Positions 11,044 to 23,468 of a stretch of DNA of 64,000 nt are shown piece by piece. A program made the position numbers and the translations under genes. A model generated the notes under the pieces. It was not told where the DNA came from, ran no database searches, and saw nothing but the letters and a program-made list of their open reading frames with translations. The stretch comes from Antilocapra americana. Its lineage: Eukaryota; Chordata; Mammalia; Artiodactyla; Antilocapridae. Within the stretch, counting starts at the first letter, position 1; each line of letters starts with the position of its first letter. Where the stretch lies: NCBI GenBank assembly GCA_007570785.1, contig ML662449.1, positions 9,229,587-9,293,586 on the forward strand. Reading direction: 5' to 3'.

Positions 11044-11460
11044 ACATGTAGGTATTCTGGCTATATATTGCTGTATAGTTAATCACTCCAAAATTTAGTG
11101 GCTTAAAACAACAATAACTGCCATTTATTTTGCTCATGAATCTGCAACTTGGGCAGAATCAGTGTCCTCAGCTGGGCATCTCAATTGGAAGTCGGCAGAT
11201 CGTCTTTCAAGATGGCTCACTCACATGGCTGCAGTTAGCTTGGAGCTCAACCAAGGCTCTTGGCTACAGGCCACATTTCTCTCCATCTGGGTCTTGTAAT
11301 GGTGCTGCTTGATTTTTCACTGCCTGAAGACTGGTTTCTAAGAGTCTCTCAAGTAAAAGAAAGTGGAAGCTGCTCTTCAAGCCCTGAACTTAGAAACCAG
11401 TAACACTTCTACCCCCATATACTATTAGTCTAATAGTCACATAGCTTGTTTATTTTAAAG
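11044..11460 (-). mobile_element. Ancient MaLR/ERVL-type LTR
   Basis: Read on the minus strand, the left edge is an LTR 3' end (GTTTTAAGCCACTAAATTTT, then CAGCAATATATAG). Similar ends occur in minus orientation at 33265 and in plus orientation near 18840. This points to an old mammalian LTR, probably of the MaLR/ERVL group; the subfamily is not assigned. No internal retroviral genes are visible. Confidence 0.5.
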
Positions 11461-14400
11461 AGCAGAGGCCATAGGTCCCTTTTCTTAATGGAGGAGGGTC
11501 AAAGAATTTGTAGTCATCTATAATCTAGCATAGTGAATTAAAAATATGAGCTCTAAAATTTGTCTTTTTCTTTTAACAAAATACTAGCTGACTTAAGTAC
11601 AGCATGATTGCATTTTAAAAGAAATTCCTTTTTCATTGTGGATCCTTGTGTAAGGTGGGTGGAAGAAATGAATTTATTCTCACTCCACAGGTACTTGAGA
11701 TGAGGGATTTTGATTTCCTTAAGGTAACAACCATACTCTAGCAAACCTGAGAAGGTTTGCTTCCTTCCCAGCCCCAAATACTTCCTACAGCTTTGTCCAG
11801 CTTGAGATTGGACTTTCACCATACATACTGGCCTGTAACTCAGAACATAATTTTGATCATCAGACCAGTGCACTACTGGTACCCAAGTTTTATGATACCC
11901 AGTTGTGGAATGTCTCACCATGTCTCTGAGGCCTCATTTATTGAGAGCATTGTTCAGTTCAGTTTTGGTGTACCATCTGTTGTCCGGGCTTCCAAAGTGA
12001 TTTTCTGGGCTGGTTTTCCTTTTCACTGGGAATGGAAGGAATTGTCAAAAGCCCAGTACATTCTTTTGTTCATTGTAAAGCCATCAGGACTTAATTAGGG
12101 AAAAATTCTTCAGCAACAATTGATTTGTTCAACCATCATTCAATTTGAAGTACTCTCTGTTTATTAAAAGCTACTTGAAAGTTGTTGGATGCCCAGCTTT
12201 GGGTTTTTGAGTATGTCTTCATCTATTTTATATCCTGTCCTTAGCAAGTTTACCATAATTAGATTATAGTTTGAAAACTGCTTCTAGTTAGAATTTGTTA
12301 GAAACTTTCATTTAACACCAATTCTTCTTAGATGTCTGTAGATTCTGATAACTAAGCCCCCAAAATAGAGTTGATTAAATCTGACAGCTTTGAATTTCCA
12401 AGAAGTGTTTCAAACCATTGCTCAGCATCTAGGCCTTTGGAAAATCTACTCCATGTTTGTCTCTAGCTCTTGTTCCTGAATTTTTAGTCTCCTTTGTGTT
12501 TAGAGGAAAGTTGCAGCCACATGTTTCTGATTCATTTATAACTAACATTTAGAATTAGCTCATGAAGCAGTTGTTTTATAAAAACATGTACTTTACTATT
12601 GTGTGTAATCCATATTAAGCCTGTTTTTGTTATCAAATAAGAAAACAATTCTTTGCTACATTTTATCTGAAAATTAAAAAAAAATTTTTTTTAAGATGCT
12701 GCAGCTATGGACAGTACTTAGGTGTTACCCTGTACTCTCCATCTCTCCATTCGTCTCAGAATCAGTTTGGATAAGGATTTGTGGTTCATAGGGCTAGGCT
12801 TGACCAGTTTGTAGTTGAAGTGTCCCCAGGACTCACTGAACATCCATTTATTGAGGTATCCAATTAACAGGTTATTATCAATTTTTAGAAATTAGAGAAG
12901 TAATAGTTTCACATGGAAAGATGAACACCTTAGTAAGCCCAAGAAAGAAACAGTTTATATAAACCAAATGCAGGTCAAAATATAAAGGAAACAAGATAAT
13001 AGAAACTTTAAGAAACTAAAATACTAGAAGAGAGCCAGTAGAGGAAATGGTGAAGTGAGGTAGGAATGGATATTGTAACAAAGGGTCTAATCTAAGCATG
13101 AGTAATCACACAAGTACAGATTCCTGGGTCTCAGGATAGGTCGATCTAGTCATCTGGGAATTTTTCAAAAGCTCCTTAAGTCATTCTGCTAATAAGTTTA
13201 GTTATTCGAAATAATCTTCAAACTCTTTACACACATGCACGCATGTACACACACACACATAAATGCACAATTAACAAGAGGAAATTAATGCTCAGTCTGG
13301 GCTATATCATTTTATCCTTTTCCCTTAAAATCTGGTGCTGCCCTTCCTCAAACATCAGGAATTAATCTGTAGGTCTACTTCTGCAGAATATAGAGTAAGA
13401 GTATTTCTTCTAACGGATATCAAATCAGAGCCTGAGATGCAAGGGCAACACAAAATAGATGGCTGTTAAGATCAAGAATTGAGGAGAAGGGTTTACCTGG
13501 TATCCCTTTAATCTTTAACTCTCAGCTCACAGCTTTACTATGTGCTTAATGACGAAAGTCCAGTGTCCTTGCTGGGGCATTGACAGATGTTTAAATCCTT
13601 TAAACCAGGATTATACTGTGTACATTTTACTGCCATGTGGGATCTTGTCAGTGCTCTCAATGGAATTTCACAATTGCCAGGATGGAGTTGAATAAACAGG
13701 TTGGTGATTGCTCCAACTATACTGAGTGATTAGAGCCCCAAGATACCATGCTACCTGTCCAGTCAGGGCTGTGCTTCCCAACATCTGCCTTGAGGAACAT
13801 CTAGCACCAGGACTGATTGTTTGTTTCAAGATAATATTTGGGAACAAGTCCAACTTGGTTTCAGCAATTAAATGTATCAAGTAAAAGCTCTTCTTGTGAT
13901 TTTATTAGACTAGCATTTTCAACACCCATTAATGAGCCAAGTACTATGCAATTTTATAAATGAAAGGATTCAGGCTATCATTATGTATAAATCCTCCCCA
14001 AATTACTGGCTCTTGTCAGGAGGCATGATCTGAAAAAAGAAACGACCATGTTTTGGAAAATGTTAACATTCTGTAAATAAAATCTGGCAGCAAAATTCTT
14101 GGTGAGATGAATACTCAAGTCAACATGCCTCAATTTATTGCTACATGAATTAGAAATTAATTCTTCCTCAATCATTCTTATACTTCTGAACTGTGACATT
14201 GTTAACAGAGTCTGAACACTCTACAGGTACCTAGGCTCTTAATACAATAAGCTAAAATGAGTATAAATGGTTGAAGAGGCAAGTAAATTAGTTTTCTTGA
14301 AATTTTCTGGAGAATTGAGTTTATAGTGACTAGAATGTATGAGGCTGCCAAAGGGGTGGGGTTTCAGGGATGAGCAAAATGGAATTATGATGACTTTCAT

Positions 14401-14720
14401 GTCCATAAGGGTTTTTGTTTTCTCTGGGTGATAACAAACACCAAACACAAGTGTATACTGGTGAGGAGACATTGTTGCTGGAACTGATTTGCATTCAGCT
14501 TCTTTCATTACTTTTTCCATCTCCAAGGAGTGCTGTATGCTCTAAATCTGCTTCTGGAGTCCTTTTCAGTCCGTCTCTGTCCTTCTTTCCTAAACTTTCA
14601 ATGAAGTATCAGAGAGGTATAAAATATTCAAGAGTCCTGCTGAAGAAAATATATTTACTGTTAATGTTGTTTGGCAAAAGACCTTGTGGGTATTTGGTTC
14701 TGAAATATTAAGCCCCATGT
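11461..14720. other. Unassigned sequence with minor simple repeats
   Basis: About 3.2 kb. It contains a short (CA)n stretch at 13232-13262 and an A/T palindrome (A-run then T-run) at about 12677-12693. The 122-codon minus-strand ORF at 11553-11921 and others have no recognised domain or conserved motif. No gene is called. Confidence 0.4.
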
Positions 14721-15062
14721 CAGGCTCTAGCTTGGATGATCAAGAATCTGCTTGCCATGCAGGAGATCCAGCTTTGATCCCTGATTGAATATCCAGGAAG
14801 ATTGCCTGGAGAAGGGAATAGCTAGTCACTCCAGTATTTTGGGGGCTCCCAGGTGCACTAGTGGTAAATAACCCACCTGCCAATGCAGGAGACATAATGA
14901 GACATGGACTCGATTCCTGGGTGGAGAAGATCCCCTGGAGGAGAGCATGTCAACCCAACCCTTTCCAGTATTCTTGCCTAGAGAATCCCCGTGGACAGAG
15001 GAGCCTGATGGGCTACGGTCCATAGGGTCACAAAGAGTCAGACAGGCATGAAGCAACTTAGT
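14721..15062 (+). mobile_element. Dimeric Bov-tA SINE
   Basis: A partial Bov-tA unit (about 14721-14842) runs straight into a complete one (about 14848-15062) in the same direction. This is the Bov-tA dimer arrangement, or a second insertion into the tail of the first. The tail ends in CATGCAAGC. Confidence 0.85.
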
Positions 15063-16109
15063 GTGCATGCAAGCAGAATCCAGAGGGAGGAAAGCAAAAT
15101 AAGGGAGCCCTGAACTGCTCTTACATGAAAAGATGTGGGTAGAGAATCAGAATTCAGACAAAGTAGAATATCAGAGTAGGAGGGAGCTAAGAGACAACTA
15201 AGCCCATGAGACTCCTCTACTGTTGTCTGAGTTGCCATCCACCTCACAGGGATGCTAAGATCATCTGTCAGCTGGTCTTGCTAGTCCCTCTGTTGCTCTG
15301 CTACAGTCCATTCTCCACAAAACCCATCAAGATGGACTTTTAAAAATGTGAATTAGAAGAAAGAGGAATCAGAGTTCTCTACCATTGTTCCTCAAAGAAC
15401 ATGGGTGTTTTGACAACCACCTATAGAGAAGGCTGGTAGTTCAGTGGAGATGTTCCAGCACACTGCTAGAGTAAAAAATTCAAGAATAGATACATTGAAG
15501 ATGGTAAGAAGAATAGTTTCATTTTGTCCATGCTACCTCTTCCCCAAAACACCAAGGGAGACACCTTCAGCCTCTGATTTCTCAGCAAACATGGTGAGTG
15601 ACTGTTCACCTTGCCCACCACGTGCAATGCTGGCTAAGAGGCCAAGAGCTGTGATGAAGTGATAAGCGTAGTTAAGGGGCTGGGAGAGTCTGGAAGAGCC
15701 TCAACCAGAGCTTGTAACTTATCAAAGGATCACAGATCTTACTAAATTACTTATGGATGCTGTGGGAGAACTGCCTATAACCTGTGTGGGGCTTATCATC
15801 TGAATACACTCCCCCCTCCAACCCCTGGCAACTGCTCACAGACCCTGCTAATGCTCTGTGTGCCTCACTCACTCCCTGGCTTCTCAAGTGTGCCACCTGA
15901 CCCCAAGCCTTTACAGATGGCTCACAAGCATGCACAGAGAACAGAAAACTGGCCTGACTCTACAGGATTAGGAGAAGTCACACAAACGAGCAATTCCGAG
16001 CACTGCCAGCACCAGCCTGGCTTTGTAGGATGGAAAGAAGGCATGCAGTATAAACAGTTTTCCTTCAAGAGGGAACAAGAGGTATGGAAATTACATGAAA
16101 AAAATAAAC
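15063..16109. other. Unassigned sequence, no gene seen
   Basis: Slightly GC-richer than its neighbours. The ORFs at 15444-15662 and 15851-16132 have no known domain. No repeat named. Confidence 0.4.
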
Positions 16110-17925
16110 TGCAGGCTGGAAAGTATCCCTGATGAACTTAGATGCAAAAATCCTCAACAAAATACTAGCAAATGGAATTCAATGGCACATTAGAATGATC
16201 ATACACCATGATCAAGCGGGATTAATCCCTGAGAGGGGAAAATGGTTCAACATACGCAAATTAACAAATGTAAATACATAATAACAGATAAAAATCATAT
16301 GGTCATCTCATCAATGCAGAAGAAACATTTGATACATGTAGTATCATTTCATAATTAAATCTCTCAACAATTAAGGTACAATAGAAATACATTTAATGTA
16401 TTGGAAGCTATATATGACAAGCCCACTACTAGCATCACAATCACAGGTGAAAAGGTGAAAGATTTCCTGTAAGCTCAGGAATGAGACACCACTCAGATCA
16501 GGAGAGTGACCCACTTTTACCACTCCTATTCAACATGGGGCTGGAAATTCTAATGAGTAATTAGTTAGGGAAAAGAAATAAAAAGCATTTAAATTAAGAA
16601 AGAAGAAATAAAATTGTCTCTTTTTGAAGATGACATGATCTCATAAATAGAAAAGCCTAAAGACTCCACCACTAACGTGTTAGAACTAATAAGTAAAATT
16701 GCAGGATATCAATATTAAAAAATCAGTGACATTTCTATATGATGACAATGAATTATCCCAAAAAGGAATTAAGAAAAAAATCCCTTTTACAATAGCATCA
16801 AGAAGAATAACATACTTAGTAGTATTTTTAAACAAGAAGATAAATATGTATACACTGAAAACTATAAAACATTGATTAAATAAATTGAAGAAATCACATA
16901 TAAATGGAAAAGTATCTTATCTCATGTTTATAGATCAGAGGAATTAATATTGTTAAGATATCCATACTATCCAAAGCAGTCCACAGATTCAAAGCAATTC
17001 TTGTCACAAATCCAAAGGCATTTACCTTAAAATAGAAAAAATAGCCAGTAAATTTATATGGAAATATAGATAACCCTGAATAATTAAAGCAATCCTGACC
17101 AAGAAAACAGAGCTGGAGGAGTCACACTTTCTGATTTCAAATTATATTACAAAGCTGTGGCAATCAAAATAGTATGGTGCTGGTGTAAACAACAGACATA
17201 TAGACCAGTGGAATGTAAGGAAACATCCAGAAATAAATCTATGCATACATGGTCAAGTAAACTTCAACAAAGGCACTAAGAATGCACAATGGTGAAAAGT
17301 TAGTCTCTTTACTAAATGGCATTGGGAAACTGTATGTCTACATGCAAATAAAATGAGGTTGAACATCATAGACAAAAATCAGCTCAAACTGGATTAAAGA
17401 CTTTAAACATTAGATCTGAAAAAATAGAACTCCCAGAATAAAGCATAGTGAAAAAACTACTTAACATTAGTCTTGGCAAAGATTTTTCGCATTTGACACC
17501 TACAGCACAGGCTAAGTGAAATAAGCCAATATAAAGACAAATACTGCAGAATCTCACTTACATGTGGAATCTAAAAAAGTTGAATTCGGAGTAACAGAAA
17601 GTAGAACGATGGCTACCAGGGCCTGGGGGAGAGAGACATGAAGAGACACTGGTCAAAGTATAAAGACTTTAACTTGTAAGATGAATACATTCTAGAGACC
17701 TAATGTACATCATGGTGACTATAGTTAATAATAATATATTGTATACTTGAAATTTGCTAAGATAGTATATTTCAAGTGCTCTTACCACACAAAATGGAAA
17801 CTCTGTATTAATTGACTGATTTTGATAATCAAGTCATGATGTGTATACATCTCAAAATGCCATTTATACCTTAAATGTATACAAGTTTTATTTGTCAGTC
17901 ATACTTCAGTAAAGTTGGGAAAAGA
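16110..17925 (+). mobile_element. Ancient L1, ORF2 to 3' UTR, degraded
   Basis: Sense L1 remnant. From about 16125 it follows the RT region of ORF2 (phrases such as CTTAGATGCAAAAATCCTCA and GTCATCTCATCAATGCAGA), full of stops and frameshifts. A jump near 17495 removes the ORF2 C-terminal part. The 3' UTR follows, ending with CATACTTCAGTAAAG at about 17905. No frame survives. Confidence 0.8.
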
Positions 17926-17939
17926 TATAGATCAGATCA

Positions 17940-19000
17940 TGATTACTTCCCATCCCTTTTAGAATAAAACCCAAATTCTATGTCTTGGTCGAAAAGATCT
18001 TGTGCGCCCTGGCTCACAGCTGTCATCTGACCACTTGTCTTTCACTCTGTAACCCCTGTCCTCAGATCTGCCCACACTGGCCTCCTTGTCATTTTTCCAG
18101 CATGACAAACTTACCATCTCAGGGTTCTACATTTTCTGCCTTTCCTGCCTGGTATGCTCTTTAACCAGATCCTGGCATAGCTGGTTACTAAATATCATTC
18201 AGATCTTAGTTCACATGTCACCTTTGCAGAGAGAATGTCCTTGGCTTTCTTATTTAAAATATTTGTTCCTCACCCCCTTCCTTTCTATTCTTTACCTGTT
18301 TTTTTTTTTTTTTTAACTTTGTGTTATCTTCCATTTTTATTTATTTATTTATGGCCTGTCTCTCTGAGGTTGGCTGCTTCTAAAACGGCTAATGATCTCT
18401 GTCTTCTGCTATCTATTTGTACCCCTGTGAAAATTTCCACCTTCTTGAGCATCAGTGAGACCTAGTAACTCCTTTCTCATGAATAGGATTAGCAAAAGTA
18501 ATGGAATTCAGTTACAAAAGTGACTGTGACAGCTATTTTGCCTTCTCCTGCGTTCTCTCTTGCTCTGGGGGCAGCAAACCACCATGCTGCGAGTAGCCTA
18601 TGGAGAGGTCCATGTGGTAAGGGACTAACGTCTCTGGCCCAGTCAGCAAGGGCTTAAGGCCTATAAATAGCCACACAAGTGAGCTGGAAGCAGATTCCTT
18701 CCCAGTTGGGCCTGAGATGAAAGCAGCCCTAGCTGACACTTTGTGCCTTGTGACCTTGAGTTGGAGGTCCCCAGCTAACTCTTAGAAACTGAGATTATAA
18801 ACATGTGCTGTTTGAATCGACTCTGTTTTGGGGTAATTTGTGACACAGCAATGAATAATTAACATAATTAACATCTCAAATAGACTGTAAGCTTCAAGGA
18901 GGAAAGGAGTTTCTGCTTTGTTTGGTATTCTCTCCCAAGTAGGTAGCATAGAGCCTGGAACCCGGAGGTACACACTAAACATTGGCTTTAATTGAGTAGA
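17940..19000 (+). mobile_element. L2 LINE 3' end, split by an LTR
   Basis: Sense L2 3' segment in two parts. 17940-18368 includes CATTCAGATCTTAGTTCACATGTCACC, in short form the L2 hallmark TCACATGTCACCTTTGCAGA. 18880-19000 includes AGACTGTAAGCTTCAAGGAG and GAGCCTGGAACC. The LTR at 18369-18875 sits between them at the point where L2 should continue. Confidence 0.6.
18369..18875 (+). mobile_element. Ancient MaLR/ERVL-type LTR inserted in L2
   Basis: About 500 bases interrupt the L2. The right end (TTTTGGGGTAATTTGTGACA, then CAGCAATG) matches the reverse complement of the left edges at 11044 and 33265, identifying the same LTR group. Solo LTR; no viral coding sequence. Confidence 0.5.
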
Positions 19001-19359
19001 GAACATTGGGGTGAGGTGCAGGATGCTGGGTTTCACAAAATACATCATATGAAAGCTTGAACCGATGCTGACGTTTCAACAGCTTGGCTTTTCTTAGGGC
19101 CAAAGGTGACTCCAGAAGCCTCAGGAGTACTCAAGTAACAGACATCCTGGAAATATCAGGCTCTCAGTACTAATCTCTCTACCATGATTATTGAAGTTGG
19201 TCTGTGTGGTTTAGCAAACTCTCACTGAGTGCCTGGACAAGATCAAGTTTGGAGTTGCTCTGCACCTTTAGAAGACTGACTCAAACCTCTCACATTTCCC
19301 TCATCTCTGAAGAACTCACAGGGCTCTTGGTCATACAGAGAATGAACTGCATAATGGGC
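19001..19359. other. Unassigned sequence
   Basis: No coding or repeat content recognised; the left copy of the following L1 target duplication starts at 19360. Confidence 0.35.
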
Positions 19360-19372
19360 TCTGGTTTGTTTT

Positions 19373-19701
19373 GTTTTCTTTTTTTTATTGTCACCCTGCT
19401 TATTTATTTATTTATTTATTTATTGTGTTGGTTTTGCCATACAATGACATGAAACCACCATGGGTTTATATATGCTCCCCCTCCAGAACCCCCCTCCCTC
19501 CTCCCTCCTGATTCCCTCCCCCTGGGACATCTCCATGCACCAGCCCTGAGCATCAACCCTGGGCTGGCGATTGATTTCACATATGATAATTAACATGTTT
19601 CAATGCCATTCTCCCATATCATCCCACCCTTGCCCTCTTCCACAGAGTCCACGAGTCTATTCTATACATCTGCATTCCTTTTGCTGTCTCGCATGCAGGG
19701 T
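19373..19701 (-). mobile_element. L1 3' UTR insertion with 13-bp target duplication
   Basis: Antisense L1 3' end, 5' truncated in the 3' UTR. A T-run at 19379-19387 is followed by a (TTTA)n tract (about 19402-19423), then the UTR with its C-rich strand. The 13-base direct repeat TCTGGTTTGTTTT at 19360-19372 and 19702-19714 marks the target duplication. Between the T-run and the (TTTA)n lies a 17-base stretch identical to BovB coding sequence. Confidence 0.85.
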
Positions 19702-19714
19702 TCTGGTTTGTTTT

Positions 19715-21280
19715 CAACAAATGGTGGTCTCATTCTCCTCAGAGAGCTTATTATATGAAGAGATAAGATTCATACATAAAAAAGATAACTAATACAGAGT
19801 GGAATGTTTGTACTGTTAAGTACCAGATGTTTCTGAGGCAGGAATTATAATGGAATATTTAATTATTCTCTGATTCTTTTTGTATCTTGTAGGGTGTTGG
19901 GGGCACTTTTGTCACTTGGGAATGGCACCAGAAAACTCCATAAATTTTCCTCATGAGAGCTAGAAAGAAAGAAAGCTGAAAATGATAAAGTAAAACCAGC
20001 TTTACTGGTGAGGACATGGAAATGTGGTAGAAAAAAAAAAAACCAAGCATAATAGATTTACTCCTACTACTGATTAATCATAGTATTAATTTTATATGAT
20101 TTGAGGAACATGCATTGTTCTTAAAGGCTTAGTATCCACTTCAAGGAAAGCTGGAACAGGGTTTCTCCATCTGTTCCTCCACAGGAAGAGTCACATTGAA
20201 AATAATGATTTCCTTCTAATGGCTTACTCTAAATTATATCAATAAGTCCTTAGGATTCTATGGAAAACTAATAATGATAATGATAATGGTCATAATCATA
20301 GTTTTTTTTTCTTTCTATATGCTGAATAACATGCAGATTGTGAGCAGTTCTTTTGGAAGGCAAGGGGAAAGAATGGATGTAAAATTATATCAGAAATTTT
20401 CAGCTTTATGAAAGAAATTTTACTTTTAAAGGAAAATAACAGCATAGTAGGAACTGCATTGAAATTAGCACACTCAATACCATGGAGAAAAAGTGACAAT
20501 GGCTGTCTACACACATGGGCTAGTCATTCAAACTGGCTCAAAAATTCCATTTTCCATCAGTGGTCTGTGTGTGTCCACATAGCACAAATAGCCCAAGCAG
20601 GGTTTTTGAGGTGTTGGCATCACCAATGAGTGCCAGATGGAATGTGGTGAAAGTTCTGATTTGGACCTTTCAGACCAGAGGTACTTGCCAAAATGGATGG
20701 ATCCTCTGGCCACCTCTTGTAAGTATAGCCACAGGTATTCCGTTGAAACCTGTGGGTGAGAAAGACATAAACAGTTGCTATAAATTTGTCAGACCTGGAA
20801 GCCACAGGCCGTAGAGTAAATGGTAAACCCAATGGCCCAAGAGAACAAAGGAGGCTCTTTTCATCAGAATGATCGGGCTCATTCAACAAATATTTATGGA
20901 GCGCCTGCTCTCCACCAGACCTAATAGAAACCAACAAGGTCTCTTATTTAAAGAGTGCTTGAAGTGGGGGAGCAAAACCCCAAATCACCTGGGATGGTGT
21001 GGCCCTAGCTGTGCACTACAACTTGAGGGAGAAGAGTCAGTGTTCTGGGGACAGGCAGGACAACCTGAATGGCAACCATTCTGCCCACAGATTCTTGGGG
21101 TGCCGCTCTTATAGAGTGAGTCTTCTGCCTTGGTTTGTTTAGACCAAGAACTTTCGTATTTTGGAGGCAAGGCAGCTTTTGCTGTAGCGTTTCACAAACA
21201 AATCAGTGATCTCAGTGCAAGTGAAATAGCATCACATCTAAACTGAAATCTGAGTTTCATCTCCCTGAGCTGATATTTAT
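19715..21280. other. Mostly unassigned sequence
   Basis: Contains an A-run (20033-20042), a short (ATAATG)n tract at about 20268-20290 and, at 20878-20930, a small fragment resembling antisense L2 3' end (TTCAACAAATATTTATGGAG). 20500-21180 is otherwise repeat-free and of higher GC. None of the overlapping ORFs there shows a known domain. Confidence 0.4.
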
Positions 21281-21293
21281 CAGTTGCAACTAT

Positions 21294-21450
21294 CACTTTC
21301 ACTTTTCACTTTCGTGCATTGGAGAAAGAAATGCAACCCACTCCAGTATTCTTGCCTGGAGAATCCCAGGGACAGAGGAGCCTGGTGGGCTGCCATTTAT
21401 GGGGTTTCACAGAGTTGGACACAACTGATATGACTTAGCAGCAGCAGCAG
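21294..21450 (+). mobile_element. Bov-tA SINE, 5' truncated, with (AGC)n tail
   Basis: Sense 3' part of a Bov-tA/BovA SINE: core CACTCCAGTATTCTTGCCTG and tail GACTTAGCAGCAGCAGC. Direct repeats at 21281-21293 and 21451-21463 agree at 12 of 13 bases. Confidence 0.88.
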
Positions 21451-21463
21451 CAGTTGCAGCTAT

Positions 21464-21879
21464 TGAGTTATAAAGTTTAAAAAGGATGTTGAATGTTAAT
21501 TTACTCACTACACTTCTGGCTCATATGATTCTAAAAAGATGAGAACATCTCCTCTTAAGGCAGGTCTTCTGAAAAGGAGAGGCTATTTCTTCTTGTAGTA
21601 ATGGATTATGATGTTTCGTTGCCACCATAGTTAATTATTTTTTTATCATAGTTAACTTAAGTCAATTCAGCAGCAGTTTCTATTTATTTAAAAATATTTT
21701 ACTCCTGGATAGCAGTTAGCAGTTGATCACAAGCCTCATATAATAACAATTGTTAAATTATCTTCTTGGTGTCTATCAGGTCCAATTCCTCTTAATTCTT
21801 TCTTAGGAACACTAATGTTGTAAATGAACATGCTGAATGGGTTGCCAAGAGCAATGATGATATTGAGCTGTCACCATTA
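21464..21879. other. Unassigned sequence
   Basis: AT-rich, nothing recognised. Confidence 0.35.
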
Positions 21880-22045
21880 ACTAAGAGTTTTATCCAGATT
21901 ATCTCAGTCTTCACTACAACAAAACTTTTGGGATATTTCCAATACTTTCTTCCACTTTGTAAGTGGGAAAACTGAAGCTTTCAGAGAAGTTTGTTTTTTG
22001 CATGAGACTATTGCTAGGAAGTGACAGAGCTAAGACGTGGATACA
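21880..22045 (-). mobile_element. MIR SINE fragment
   Basis: Antisense MIR core: CTTTGTAAGTGGGAAAACTG and GTGACAGAGCTAAGACG. Diverged, as expected for this old family. Confidence 0.6.
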
Positions 22046-22382
22046 TAACTGTGTCAAAGTTTTCCAGTTAATTATAGAGATAAGATTGCCTACATTTTAT
22101 GCTAATAGGTCCAAGTATTAAACTGAGTATTAATTAATCAATATATCACTTTAAAAAATAAAATTGTTTGTATTCTGCTAATGCCCATTTGTCACTCAAG
22201 TGTTTGCAAAATTTGGGGATAATTTTCCAAACTCTTACTCTTTTTCCAATTAAAGGCTCTTTTTTAAAACTTTGTTTAATATTCAACTTTATATCCACAA
22301 AGGTAGTGGCTGGTGATATGTCTAATACTTTTGCTATTTTCTTTGGGTGTACAAGTCATTAGAATTATCTGGTTAAGCCAGG
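22046..22382. other. Unassigned sequence
   Basis: AT-rich. The ORF at 22168-22362 has no recognised domain. Confidence 0.35.
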
Positions 22383-22525
22383 AGCTTTCAATCTTGGCTG
22401 AGCATTAGCCTCACTTAGAGAAACTTTTAAAGATCCTGATTCCAGAGCCAAACCCAAGACCAATTAAATTAGAATCCATGTGAGTAATATCCTAGTGATT
22501 ACAATGAGGATCCAAGGTTGAAACA
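22383..22525. mobile_element. MER5A-like hAT-Charlie MITE
   Basis: Carries GAGCTTTCAATCTTGGCTGAGC at the left, shortened here to its key phrase CTTGGCTGAGCATTAG, the centre GACCAATTAAATTAGAATC and the inverted end CCAAGGTTGAAAC. The ends are imperfect inverted repeats, as in MER5A. Confidence 0.65.
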
Positions 22526-23279
22526 ACTAATTTAAAGAATTCTTCCCTGGACTTTCCCTGTACATTCATTTTACCTGTAGCCTGCTCTGGCTTCTGCTCA
22601 TGTAGCTGAAACTATGTGTTGGCCAATTCAACAACCATTCTCAAATGTCATCTCTTTACCTGACTCTAATATAGAGGTTGAAGCTAAATAGTCTCTTTCC
22701 CAGACTTCACTGAAGATGGATGAACTATATGATGCAATTCTGGCCAGTGAAAAGTAAGTGAAGATCTGTTGAGGACTTCTGAAAAGCCCATACATGTAGG
22801 TGTTTTTGATGACTTAGTCAGTTCAGGAGATTGTTTTTTTCACTTTTCATCTGAATGTTTATAGTTATCTGAATGTTTCCCTAGATATAGATTGAACACA
22901 TGACTTTAATTAGAGGTCCTTTGAATGAGAAATCAAGGGAGAGTTCTATCTCTTATTGATGCCTTAGTCTCTATTTCCTCATAGAGACCTTGAAATCCAT
23001 GACAAAATTGTCTCACAGAGAAACCAAAGGCTAAGGAATTTGAGAACCCTAAAATTTTCTTTGAAATTTTGGGGTATGGATGACAAAATGCTCACCTCCA
23101 ACATGCTTGTCAGACATAATCTCCATGTTAGACATACAACATTTACAGGGAGAAACAGAAGGGATTATATGTAATAGAGTTTCTAGCAAACACTGAATCT
23201 GAGCCTGTGTATTCATAGTATAAGAATATATATGTGTGTCTGCTAATTTTGTGTAACTTTTTATTGAAGTATAATGTAT
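22526..23279. other. Unassigned sequence
   Basis: No gene or nameable repeat. Confidence 0.35.
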
Positions 23280-23362
23280 AGACAGGGAGGCCTGGCGTGC
23301 TGAGGTTCATGGGGTAGCCAAGAGTTGGACACGACTGAGCAACTGAACTGAACTGAACTAAA
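23280..23362 (+). mobile_element. BovB LINE extreme 3' end
   Basis: Only the last 80 or so bases of BovB (GGGAGGCCTGGCGTGCTGAG, then GAGTTGGACACGACTGAGCA and the ACTGAACTGAACT tail). A severely 5'-truncated insertion. Confidence 0.85.
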
Positions 23363-23468
23363 TAATACATACTAAAAAAGTACACATATGGTAAAGAAGA
23401 GATCTGAGAGTTTTCAAAAATGAACACAGCTTTATACCTAACTCTTGGGTCAAGAAGTAGAGCATATG

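Noticed and set aside
11553..11921. 122-codon minus-strand ORF as a possible gene
   Set aside because: No domain, no start context, no splice or promoter context, and AT-rich sequence of ordinary composition.
14848..15062. tRNA genes at Bov-tA heads
   Set aside because: The heads are SINE-derived tRNA-like sequence without a full cloverleaf or CCA-proximal stem.
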